Shown here piece after piece: positions 1 to 6,400 of a stretch of DNA of 14,181 nt. Source of the DNA: Clostridiales bacterium UBA1777 (GTDB lineage Bacteria > Bacillota > Clostridia > Oscillospirales > Oscillospiraceae); contig DCGN01000038.1 of assembly GCA_002315275.1 (NCBI GenBank), positions 4,855 to 19,035 on the forward strand. Reading direction: 5' to 3'. A program made the position numbers and the translations under genes. The notes beneath the pieces were generated by a model. That model was not told the origin of the DNA, ran no database searches, and saw nothing but the letters and a program-made list of their open reading frames with translations. Positions within the stretch are counted from its first letter, which is position 1. The number at the start of each line of letters is the position of its first letter.

Positions 1-182
1 CAGCCTCCACATGCATGCCGTTGCCGTGAAAATGAATATATATGTATCTATGCAGGTATATTATGGTATTTCCGGCGTTTTTGCGCTATGTTTATAACAT
101 TTTTATTTATATATTATAATAAAGGCCGAAAAGCCTTTTATTTTTTTGTGCGTTTGTATAGCAAATTATCTTGCGCATTTTA
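1..182. other. AT-rich non-coding left edge
   Basis: I see no convincing gene here. Short runs of TA-rich sequence and a hairpin terminator (119-146) suggest that this is the 3' flank of a gene outside the window, followed by the promoter region of the export operon. A TATAAT hexamer at 115-120 has no good -35 partner and overlaps the terminator, so I do not call it a promoter. Confidence 0.5.
119..146 (+). terminator. Rho-independent terminator of an upstream gene
   Basis: AAAGGC (121-126), loop CGAAAA, then GCCTTT (133-138), running into a T-rich tail (TTATTTTTTT). The 6-bp stem can be extended by A-T pairs. It most likely ends transcription from a gene left of the window and insulates the export operon. 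Confidence 0.6.
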
Positions 183-211
183 TTGTAAAATAATTTCAAA
201 TATGCTAAAAT
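183..211 (+). promoter_or_regulatory. Sigma-A-type promoter of the export operon
   Basis: TTGTAA (183-188), a 17-bp spacer and TAAAAT (206-211), with TG one base upstream of the -10 (extended -10). It lies about 60 bp before the first gene. It has the vegetative layout and does not resemble the ECF-type modules found after the sigma gene, so the transporter and sigma genes are probably expressed independently of that sigma factor. Confidence 0.6.
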
Positions 212-273
212 AGTATTTAATAGTATAAAGAACTAAATTATGCTGTTATCAATATCAAACAGGTGGTGTCATG

Positions 274-750
274 ATGAGCAACAATTCTATTTTCAGGCAG
301 AAAAGTCTTGACAGGATCTCTTCTCCGGAAGAATTGAACAGCTATATGAAGGTCGCAAATCCCTCCGTTTGGATCATTCTCCTTGCAGTCGTTCTGATCC
401 TTGCGGGCGCTATCGTCTGGGGCATCGTCGGCGAGATCCAGACTAAGGTCCCCGCCATCGCGGTCAGCGATGAGGACAATGCATATCTGTTCATAAGCGA
501 GCAGTATGCGGCATCGGTCGAGGAGGGCATGGTCGCCGATATTGACGGCACGGAGTATACTATCACCTATGTTTCCTCAGAGCCCTACCTTGCAGAGGAT
601 GTCCTCTCCGATTATTCCATGCACGCAGGCAATTTCTCCTACGGCGAATATATCTATTACGCCGAGATCGACGGCACCCTCAAGGGCGGTACATATTCCG
701 TCCAGATCATTACCGAGACCTTGAGTGCGCTCACCTTCCTTTGGAATTGA
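274..750 (+). CDS. Miniature HlyD-like adaptor of an NHLM-type peptide exporter
   Basis: A 158-residue membrane protein. After a cytoplasmic N-terminus with the family-like stretch SLDRISSPEELNSYMKVANP (about 11-30), there is one membrane segment at about 32-53. The extracytoplasmic part is short and ends in a beta-rich section closing with LTFLWN, like the ends of NHLM-system HlyD proteins. Known members of that family usually carry a long coiled coil and a lipoyl/barrel domain; here almost all of that is missing, leaving a membrane anchor plus a small beta domain. It probably couples the two downstream ABC proteins to peptide release. AGGTGG (261-266) sits 4 nt before ATG 271 and 7 nt before ATG 274, so I prefer 274. 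Its stop codon lies within the ribosome binding site of the next gene, which argues for coupled translation. The family call rests mainly on the end motifs and on context. Confidence 0.7.
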   Translation: MSNNSIFRQKSLDRISSPEELNSYMKVANPSVWIILLAVVLILAGAIVWGIVGEIQTKVPAIAVSDEDNAYLFISEQYAASVEEGMVADIDGTEYTITYVSSEPYLAEDVLSDYSMHAGNFSYGEYIYYAEIDGTLKGGTYSVQIITETLSALTFLWN

Positions 751-760
751 GGTCTGTGCC

Positions 761-2938
761 ATGGGTAATAAAATAAAACAGCCCGTTTCAAAGGGCGTGG
801 CCAAGGTTCCCGTAGTCATGCAGCTTGAGGCTCTTGAGTGCGGCGCCGCAAGCCTGACTATGGTGCTTGCCTATTATGGCAAGTGGCTGCCGCTTGAAAA
901 GGTGAGAGTTGACTGCGGTGTCTGCCGGGACGGTTCAAACGCGAAGAATGTTCTCAAGGCCGCCAGATTCTACGGGCTTGAGGCAAAGGGCTTCCGCCTC
1001 GAACCCGATCAACTCAAGGAGGACGGCATTTTCCCCTGCATTATTCACTGGAATTTCAACCACTTTGTTGTACTTGACGGCTTCAGAGGCAACAAGGCAT
1101 ACATAAATGACCCCGCTCGCGGCGCTGTTTCGGTCTCGATGGACGAGTTTGACGAGTCCTTCACCGGCATCTGCCTCATGTTCGAGCCCGGCGAAAGCTT
1201 TGAGCCCGGCGGCAAGCCGAAGAGCATCATGGGTTTTGCGAAGAAGATGCTGAAGGGCATGGGGCCCGCGATAGCGTTCGTTGCGCTGTCGACGGTCATC
1301 TCCTCGCTGCTCGGCATAGTATCCCCCGTATTCAGCCGCATCTTCCTCGACCGATTGCTGACGAATCAGAACCCCGAGTGGTTCACGCCGTTCATGTACG
1401 CGCTCGCGGGAGTGTTCCTTCTGCAGGTCATAGTTCAGCTGTTTGAACAGCTGACGCTGCTGAAGATCGGCGGCAAGATGTCCGTTGTGGGAAACACCTC
1501 CTTCATGTGGAAGGTGCTCCGCCTGCCGATGGTATTCTTCACGCAGCGCATGTCCGGCGATATTCTCTCGAGGCAAACGAGCAATGAGACCGTTGCCAAC
1601 ACGCTCGTTATGACGCTCGCTCCCCTCGTGCTCGACACGGCGATGATGGTGTTCTACCTTGTCGTCATGGTCAGATACAGCTGGATTCTCACGCTGGTCG
1701 GCCTCGCATCGGTTATAATTAACTTCGCGATGTCCGGCATCATCGCCAAAAAGCGCGTTAACATCTCGAGAGTCCTCGCCCGCGACGAAGGCAAGCTCTC
1801 CGGTACGACGACCTCCGGCGTTCAGATGATTGAGACCATAAAGGCCAGCGGCGCTGAGGACGGCTTCTTCGAGAAGTGGTCCGGCTACAAGGCCAGCGCC
1901 TCCAAGCAGGATGCTCTGTTCGTCAGAGCCGATGCCTATCTGAGCATTATCCCCTCGGCCGTTTCCGCCATCGCGGATGTGATGATCCTCGGCCTCGGCG
2001 TATTCCTTACGATAAAGGGTAACTTCACTCTCGGAATGATAATGGCGTTCCAGGGCTTTGTCGATTCCTTCATGGCCCCTGCCGAGAACCTCATTTCCGC
2101 CAACTCCACTATTCAGGAGATGCGCACCCAGATGGAGCGCATCGAGGATATTATGGAATATCCCGATGACGCGAGCTGCATCATCACCTCCGTTGATGAG
2201 AACACCGAATATTCCAAGCTCTCGGGCAACATCGAGATCAAGGATCTCACGTTCGGCTACGCTCCTCTCGCCGCTCCGCTTATCAAGAACTTCAATATCT
2301 CCATCAAAGCGGGCGAGCGTGTCGCCTTTGTCGGCCCGTCCGGCTGCGGCAAGTCCACCCTCTCGAAGCTCATCTCCGGTCTCCAGCAGCCGTGGAGCGG
2401 CAGCATCACGTTTGACGGCAAGACCGTCAACGAGATCGACCACAGCGTTTTCACCGGCTCCGTTGCCGTTGTTGACCAAGATATCATTGTATTCGAGGAT
2501 ACCATCGCCAGCAACATAAAGATGTGGGACAATTCCATCGAGGACTTTGAAATGATCCTCGCCGCGAGAGACGCCCAGATCCATGACGATATCATCGATA
2601 GACCCGACGGCTACAATCACAAGCTCGTTGAAGGCGGCAAGGACTTCTCCGGCGGCCAGAGACAGAGGCTTGAGATTGCCCGAGTGCTTGCGCAGGATCC
2701 CACGGTCATCATCCTCGATGAGGCTACCTCCGCGCTTGACGCGAGGACCGAGTTTGACGTCGTCAAGTCCATCAAGGACAGAGGCATTACCTGCATAGTC
2801 ATAGCCCATAGGCTTTCCACCATTCGTGATTGCGACGAAATAGTTGTCCTCGAAAAGGGCGAAGTCGTTGAGCGCGGCACACATGACGAGCTCATGGCCC
2901 TCGGCGGATACTATACGAAGCTTATCACGAGCGAATGA
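761..2938 (+). CDS. NHLM-type C39 peptidase-containing ABC exporter (peptidase/ATPase)
   Basis: A 725-residue bacteriocin-type exporter that removes double-glycine leaders and pumps the mature peptide out. Domain order: C39 peptidase (about 15-140) with Gln21 (oxyanion), catalytic Cys27 in LEALECGAAS, His101 in FNHFVVLDG and Asp117 in NDPARG; membrane domain (about 165-435); ABC ATPase (about 490-725) with Walker A GPSGCGKST (525-533), signature SGGQ (630-633), Walker B ending Asp653-Glu654 and switch His683. All catalytic residues are present, so both protease and ATPase should be active. The length is normal for the family. The start is ATG 761, preceded by TGAGGT (748-753), which overlaps the upstream stop; the reading frame is open further upstream (to 725), but that would overlap the adaptor gene without a binding site. 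Its natural substrate is presumably the GG-leader peptide at 6044-6295. Confidence 0.93.
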   Translation: MGNKIKQPVSKGVAKVPVVMQLEALECGAASLTMVLAYYGKWLPLEKVRVDCGVCRDGSNAKNVLKAARFYGLEAKGFRLEPDQLKEDGIFPCIIHWNFNHFVVLDGFRGNKAYINDPARGAVSVSMDEFDESFTGICLMFEPGESFEPGGKPKSIMGFAKKMLKGMGPAIAFVALSTVISSLLGIVSPVFSRIFLDRLLTNQNPEWFTPFMYALAGVFLLQVIVQLFEQLTLLKIGGKMSVVGNTSFMWKVLRLPMVFFTQRMSGDILSRQTSNETVANTLVMTLAPLVLDTAMMVFYLVVMVRYSWILTLVGLASVIINFAMSGIIAKKRVNISRVLARDEGKLSGTTTSGVQMIETIKASGAEDGFFEKWSGYKASASKQDALFVRADAYLSIIPSAVSAIADVMILGLGVFLTIKGNFTLGMIMAFQGFVDSFMAPAENLISANSTIQEMRTQMERIEDIMEYPDDASCIITSVDENTEYSKLSGNIEIKDLTFGYAPLAAPLIKNFNISIKAGERVAFVGPSGCGKSTLSKLISGLQQPWSGSITFDGKTVNEIDHSVFTGSVAVVDQDIIVFEDTIASNIKMWDNSIEDFEMILAARDAQIHDDIIDRPDGYNHKLVEGGKDFSGGQRQRLEIARVLAQDPTVIILDEATSALDARTEFDVVKSIKDRGITCIVIAHRLSTIRDCDEIVVLEKGEVVERGTHDELMALGGYYTKLITSE

Positions 2939-2957
2939 TCGAAAGGAGGGTGAATTA

Positions 2958-5141
2958 ATGGGTTGGTTTGACGAACAGCTTCGGCAGAGAAAACAGCAGG
3001 ATGACGATCTCTTCGCCGAGGCCTTTGACACTACCGCGAATGCCGTTTTAGGGCATCGCTTCTCCTTCGAGGATGAGGATTCCTCAGGCGCTTTTACCTA
3101 CATTATTAATTATTTCCATTTTCGCAACATAAAGTTCCCCGATGACATTTCGACCGCTGAGGCAAGGCTTGACTATCTTTGCCGCTACACCGGCCTGATG
3201 CACAGACCCGTAAAGCTTGAAAAAGGCTGGTATAAGGATTCCTTCGGCCCGTATATCGCGAGGCTTAGGGAGTCGGGTGAGCTTGTGGCTCTGATGCCGG
3301 GCGGCTATCAGAGATATACCTACTATGACCCCGAGCAGCACAAGCACATAAGAGTTACAAGGAAAAACGAGGATGTCTTCGAAGATGAAGCGCTCTGCTT
3401 CTATAAGCCGCTCCCTTTGAAGAAGCTCTCCACGGCCGATCTTATAAAATATGCCGTTTCCTCCTGCTCGATAAGCGATATAGTTCTTGTTGCCGTTATG
3501 CTCGGCGTATCCACACTTGTCGGTCTGCTTCTCCCGAAGCTGAACTACTTCCTGTTTGACAATGTCGTTGAAGGAAACAGCTATTCGCTTCTGCTGTCCA
3601 CGCTGTTATTCCTGATATGCGTGTCTCTGGCGAATATCATCTTCCAAAGCGTGAGCACGATGTTCTCCTCGCGAATTACGACTAAGCTCTCGAACAGCGT
3701 TGAATCCGCAACGATGATGAGGATCCTCGCCCTGCCGACATCGTTTTTCAAGAAGTACTCCTCCGGTGAGATTACACAGCGCATGCAGTATGTTTCCTCC
3801 TTGTGCGAGTCTGTCATAAACGTTGTTTTCACCTCTGGTCTGACCGGCGTTTTCTCCCTCGCATATATCTCCCAGATCTTCGCATATGCTCCGGGACTTG
3901 TTGTCCCGTCCCTTATAGTCATTGTTGCAGAGGTGCTCTTCTCCGTTATCACGACGCTGAAGCAGATAAAGATCTCCACCCGCAGGATGGAGCTTTCCGC
4001 CAAGAACAACGGCATAAGCCTTTCGATGATCTCCGGCGTTCAGAAGATAAAGCTCTCCGGCTCTGAGAAGAGGCTCTTCTCCCGTTGGGCGCAGAGCTTC
4101 TCCGATGAGACCCGCATTTCCTATAATCCCCCGCTGTTCATCAAGATCAACAGCACGATCTCGCTGCTGATAACCTGCATCGGCCAGTTCTTCATGTACT
4201 TCTTCGCCGTGAAGACAAACGTGGGCGTTGCGGAATACTACGCGTTCCAGACGGCTTACGCAATGGTCGCGGGAGCTATCTCCTCTCTGTCCGTTGTTGC
4301 GCTGACGGGCGCAGACCTCAAGCCGTATATCGAAATGTCCAAGCCCATCCTTGAGGCCGTGCCCGAGCTTTCCGAAAAGGCGCAGACTGTCAAGCGTCTG
4401 AGCGGAGCAATAGAGCTCAACAAGGTCTGCTTCAAGTATGACGAGTCGATGCCGAACGTCATCGATGATTTCTCACTTAAGATCCGTCCCGGCCAGTACG
4501 TTGCCATCGTCGGCAAGACGGGCTGCGGCAAGTCAACGCTGATACGCCTCATCCTCGGCTTCGAAAAGCCGCAGAAGGGTGCCATCTATTTTGACGGGCG
4601 GGACCTCAACACTCTTGACAAGCGCTCCCTCCGCAGAACGATAGGCACGGTCATGCAGGATGACAAGCTCTTCATGGGCGATATTTTCTCCAACATCGTC
4701 ATCTGCGCTCCGAACCTCACTCTCGACGATGCGTGGGCCGCGGCGGAAAAAGCCGGCATAGCCGATGATATCAGGAGCATGCCGATGGGCATGAACACCT
4801 TTATCACCGATGGCGGCGGCAGCATCTCCGGCGGCCAGAGGCAGAGACTTGTCATTGCAAGAGCAATAGCTCCCAAGCCCTCTATACTCATCTTCGATGA
4901 GGCCACCTCCGCGCTTGACAATATCACGCAGAAGATGGTCAGCGAATCGCTCGATGAGCTCAAATGCACCCGCATAGTTATCGCGCACAGACTTTCCACC
5001 ATACGCCACTGCGACAGGATTCTCGTCATGGACAAGGGTCACATCATCGAAGACGGCACCTACGAGGAGCTTATTGCCGCCGGCGGATACTTCGCAGAGC
5101 TGGTCGAGCGTCAGAGAATAGACACAAAGACAGGAGGTTGA
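2958..5141 (+). CDS. NHLM-type ABC exporter, permease/ATPase without peptidase
   Basis: A 727-residue partner of the preceding exporter. The N-terminus (MGWFDEQLRQRKQQDDD) and a soluble N-terminal region of about 165 residues fit the second ABC protein of NHLM systems; I find no C39 Cys/His motif there. The membrane domain spans about 173-445. The ATPase domain (about 480-727) has Walker A GKTGCGKST (519-527), signature SGGQ (624-627), Walker B Asp647-Glu648 and His677, all intact. In NHLM systems the two ABC proteins are found together and are assumed to work as a pair, possibly as a heterodimer. The start is ATG 2958 with GGAGGG (2945-2950) 7 nt upstream; the frame stays open upstream into the previous gene but without signals. 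Only 19 nt separate it from the preceding gene and 2 nt from the sigma gene. Confidence 0.9.
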   Translation: MGWFDEQLRQRKQQDDDLFAEAFDTTANAVLGHRFSFEDEDSSGAFTYIINYFHFRNIKFPDDISTAEARLDYLCRYTGLMHRPVKLEKGWYKDSFGPYIARLRESGELVALMPGGYQRYTYYDPEQHKHIRVTRKNEDVFEDEALCFYKPLPLKKLSTADLIKYAVSSCSISDIVLVAVMLGVSTLVGLLLPKLNYFLFDNVVEGNSYSLLLSTLLFLICVSLANIIFQSVSTMFSSRITTKLSNSVESATMMRILALPTSFFKKYSSGEITQRMQYVSSLCESVINVVFTSGLTGVFSLAYISQIFAYAPGLVVPSLIVIVAEVLFSVITTLKQIKISTRRMELSAKNNGISLSMISGVQKIKLSGSEKRLFSRWAQSFSDETRISYNPPLFIKINSTISLLITCIGQFFMYFFAVKTNVGVAEYYAFQTAYAMVAGAISSLSVVALTGADLKPYIEMSKPILEAVPELSEKAQTVKRLSGAIELNKVCFKYDESMPNVIDDFSLKIRPGQYVAIVGKTGCGKSTLIRLILGFEKPQKGAIYFDGRDLNTLDKRSLRRTIGTVMQDDKLFMGDIFSNIVICAPNLTLDDAWAAAEKAGIADDIRSMPMGMNTFITDGGGSISGGQRQRLVIARAIAPKPSILIFDEATSALDNITQKMVSESLDELKCTRIVIAHRLSTIRHCDRILVMDKGHIIEDGTYEELIAAGGYFAELVERQRIDTKTGG

Positions 5142-5143
5142 GA

Positions 5144-5626
5144 ATGGCAGACATCGACAAAGAAAAACTTTATAGCGAGTATCACGGTAAGGTATACTCT
5201 TATCTGGTCTCCAAGCTCTGCAACAAGGAAAACGCAGAGGATCTTTGTTCCGATGTATTTGTTAAGATCTATTCTCACCTTGATGAGTTTGACAGCACGC
5301 AGGCTTCTGTTTCCACGTGGATCTATTCCATCACGAGAAACACGCTGTATGATTATTACAGAACGAGCCACGAGCTTGCAGAGCTTGATGAGAACACCTC
5401 CGAGGAGGGGCTTCTTGAGGATTCCATCTGCTCCGATGAGACGCTTGAAGAGCTTGCTGCCGCGCTGAAAACTCTCAGCGAAAAAGAACGTGATCTCATT
5501 CTGCTGTACTACTACAGGGGCAACTCCCTGAAGGAGACGGCGGATAAGATAGGCATCTCCTACAGCTACGCAAAAGCGCTCCACTCCACCGCACTTAAAA
5601 ATCTTCGCAAAAAGATTGATTTTTAA
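5144..5626 (+). CDS. ECF-type RNA polymerase sigma factor
   Basis: A 160-residue protein with two-domain ECF architecture: sigma-70 region 2 (about 9-74, with AEDLCSDVFVKIY and STWIYSITRNTLYDYYR typical of the core-binding and -10-melting helices), an acidic linker (75-100), and region 4 (about 101-158) with a helix-turn-helix around SLKETADKIGISYSYAKALHSTALKNLRK. There is no region 1.1 or 3 and no extra C-terminal domain. AGGAGG (5132-5137) lies 6 nt before the ATG, and the gene starts 2 nt after the transporter stop, so it is made with the exporter. Two ECF-type promoter modules follow immediately; the first overlaps the last five codons. This makes the two small genes downstream the likely targets. 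No membrane-spanning anti-sigma factor is encoded nearby, so what controls its activity is unknown. Confidence 0.9.
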   Translation: MADIDKEKLYSEYHGKVYSYLVSKLCNKENAEDLCSDVFVKIYSHLDEFDSTQASVSTWIYSITRNTLYDYYRTSHELAELDENTSEEGLLEDSICSDETLEELAAALKTLSEKERDLILLYYYRGNSLKETADKIGISYSYAKALHSTALKNLRKKIDF

Positions 5627-5654
5627 CAGTACCTTTTCCGCAGCGGTTCGTATA
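5627..5654 (+). promoter_or_regulatory. Candidate ECF-type promoter P1 after the sigma gene
   Basis: The -35-like element CAGTACC (5627-5633) is followed by TTTT, and the -10-like element is CGTATA (5649-5654), with 16 bp between the AC of the -35 and CGTA. This is the layout known for Bacillus extracytoplasmic sigma factors of the SigW type (AAC, 16 bp, CGTA). The T/A-rich stretch just upstream could serve as an UP element. No start codon lies between P1 and P2, so P1 transcripts would read through P2 into the same small genes. Confidence 0.6.
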
Positions 5655-5716
5655 AACAAGTGAAAGGCGAATTAAACGGGCCGCGAAAAAAAGATTTGTA
5701 AAAAATTGATTTTTTA

Positions 5717-5744
5717 CAGTACCTTTTCCCAATTCATTCGTATA
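5717..5744 (+). promoter_or_regulatory. Candidate ECF-type promoter P2 before the small peptide genes
   Basis: The same elements as P1: CAGTACC (5717-5723), 16 bp after AC, CGTATA (5739-5744). A start near 5751 would give a leader of roughly 37 nt to the ATG at 5788. Retention of -35, -10 and spacing with a diverged spacer between the two copies supports function. Confidence 0.65.
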
Positions 5745-5787
5745 AACAAATGAAAAGCAAAGGAACCGAGGAGGCGATCGATAAAAT

Positions 5788-5988
5788 ATGGATAAAGGGC
5801 TGAAAAAGCTGTTTGATTATCAGCTGTTCAGCGGAAACAAACAACTAACCGATATGCTCTCGGAAGCCGAAGCAAGAAACAATGCCCTCCTGTCAGACGA
5901 GGATCTTACCTTGGTTTCCGCAGCAGGCACTTGTGACCCGACCCAGGCAGAGCTGATCAGAAAGCTGAAGCAAAAACGAAGACTGTGA
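5788..5988 (+). CDS. Small protein with a double-glycine-like leader motif ending Ala-Ala
   Basis: 66 residues, not matched to a named family. The first part (1-34) is probably helical (KGLKKLFDYQLFSGNKQL). Residues 35-46 read LSDEDLTLVSAA, which lines up without gaps with the leader of the next peptide, LSEEEISEVVGG: Leu at -12, acidic residues at -10 to -8, hydrophobic at -7 and Val at -4 all correspond, but Gly-Gly is Ala-Ala. The tail (GTCDPTQAEL then IRKLKQKRRL) is short, basic and has one Cys. It may be a second export substrate, a substrate-like regulator of the exporter, or a partner of the sigma factor; the sequence does not decide. GGAGG (5770-5774) is 13 nt from the ATG, unusually far, and an in-frame TAA at 5782 rules out an earlier start. 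Confidence 0.7.
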   Translation: MDKGLKKLFDYQLFSGNKQLTDMLSEAEARNNALLSDEDLTLVSAAGTCDPTQAELIRKLKQKRRL

Positions 5989-6043
5989 CCCGCATTCAAA
6001 AAACTAAAACAAAAAATAATTGATTTGAAAGGAAATAATAAAA

Positions 6044-6295
6044 ATGGCACTTGATAAAGTTAATTCCAACGTTGAGGAACTTTCCGAAGAAGAGATCTCC
6101 GAAGTAGTCGGCGGCATAGGCAGAGCCCCCTCTGAAAATGATCAGACCCGCAAGCACGAGCGCTCAGCCCCCGGTAAGTCTACCGGCGGCACCCGCAATA
6201 TAGTCCGTGCCGGCGGCATAAATATCAAGAACAAGCTCACTAAGGGCAACCCCGGCAAGAATAATGACGGCACCAGAAAGGTCAGCAAGGACTGA
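6044..6295 (+). CDS. Double-glycine-leader peptide, probable exporter cargo
   Basis: 83 residues. The leader (1-24) ends in ELSEEEISEVVGG, with Leu-12, Ile-7, Val-4 and Gly-2/Gly-1, the pattern read by C39 peptidases, so the exporter encoded upstream should cut after Gly24. The remaining 59 residues carry 6 Arg and 8 Lys against 5 acidic residues, contain no Cys, Phe, Tyr, Trp or Met, and are rich in Gly, Asn, Thr and Ser, so they are probably unstructured. They contain three imperfect repeats each including a Thr-Arg. This is unlike hydrophobic class II bacteriocins, and no modification enzyme is nearby; a bacteriocin, a signalling peptide or a surface-active basic peptide are all possible. 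AAAGGAA (about 6028-6034) is about 10 nt before the ATG. It is probably transcribed from P1/P2 together with the 66-residue gene 55 nt upstream. Confidence 0.8.
   Translation: MALDKVNSNVEELSEEEISEVVGGIGRAPSENDQTRKHERSAPGKSTGGTRNIVRAGGINIKNKLTKGNPGKNNDGTRKVSKD
6125..6292 (+). repeat. Three imperfect repeats in the cargo peptide
   Basis: Peptide residues 28-41, 42-56 and 69-83: APSENDQTRKHERS, APGKSTGGTRNIVRA and NPGKNNDGTRKVSKD. The shared frame is (A/N)P(S/G)(E/K) then three or four residues, then T-R and a 4-5-residue basic or polar tail. Units 2 and 3 share PGK and GTR at the same spacing; unit 1 is one residue shorter. Residues 57-68 form a non-repeated insert. Confidence 0.6.
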
Positions 6296-6340
6296 TTAAA
6301 AAAGCCCTATCCGATCATCAGAAAAACAGCAAACTCTACG

Positions 6341-6366
6341 GCGGACATATTTAACGATATGTCCGC
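6341..6366. promoter_or_regulatory. Perfect 10-bp palindrome upstream of the clostripain gene
   Basis: GCGGACATAT (6341-6350), TTAACG, ATATGTCCGC (6357-6366). No T-run follows, so it is not a standard intrinsic terminator. It ends 34 bp before the ATG at 6401 and overlaps a possible promoter, so it may be an operator for a dimeric regulator or an RNA hairpin between cargo and protease. Confidence 0.6.
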
Positions 6367-6377
6367 TATTGGCATAA
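6350..6377 (+). promoter_or_regulatory. Weak candidate third ECF-type promoter
   Basis: TTTAAC (6350-6355), 16 bp, then GCATAAACAAA (6372-6382). The second part resembles the CGTATAAACAA of P1/P2 and the spacing is identical, but the -10 reads GCAT instead of CGTA and the CCTTTT after the -35 is missing. Transcription from it would start just before the ribosome binding site GAGGG (6389-6393). This is suggestive only. Confidence 0.3.
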
Positions 6378-6400
6378 ACAAAGATAACGAGGGTTCAAAT

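Larger units (their letters stand above)
5611..5760 (+). repeat. Imperfect direct repeat, two 60-bp copies offset by exactly 90 bp
   Basis: Copy 1 is 5611-5670 and copy 2 is 5701-5760; by eye 49 of 60 positions agree with no gap. Each copy runs AAA(G/A)ATTGATTTTT, ACAGTACCTTTTCC, a 7-nt variable core, TTCGTATAAACAA, TGAAA. The mismatches concentrate in the core (GCAGCGG against CAATTCA), which is what paired promoter elements with a neutral spacer would give. Copy 1 begins inside the sigma gene. Confidence 0.85.

Noticed and set aside
222..250. A GTATAAA resembling the ECF -10 upstream of the export operon
   Set aside because: No AAC or TACC-type element lies 16 bp upstream, while a well-spaced sigma-A-type promoter is present; autoregulation by the sigma factor is not supported.
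935..3031. Very long open frame on the minus strand opposite the C39 exporter
   Set aside because: It lies over a gene with complete peptidase and ATPase motifs, has a low-complexity translation and no ribosome binding site. It is a codon-bias shadow.
2958..3450. A degenerate C39 peptidase domain at the N-terminus of the second exporter
   Set aside because: No Gln-Cys, His or Asp-Pro motif of the peptidase is visible; this region matches what is expected for the second NHLM ABC protein.
5611..5760. Reading the 90-bp repeat as a CRISPR or insertion-sequence remnant
   Set aside because: There are only two copies, no spacer/repeat periodicity beyond this, no target-site duplication, and the conserved blocks match promoter elements.
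6359..6400. Earlier ATG for the clostripain gene
   Set aside because: It lies inside the palindrome without a binding site and would place 14 residues before an otherwise perfect lipoprotein signal peptide.
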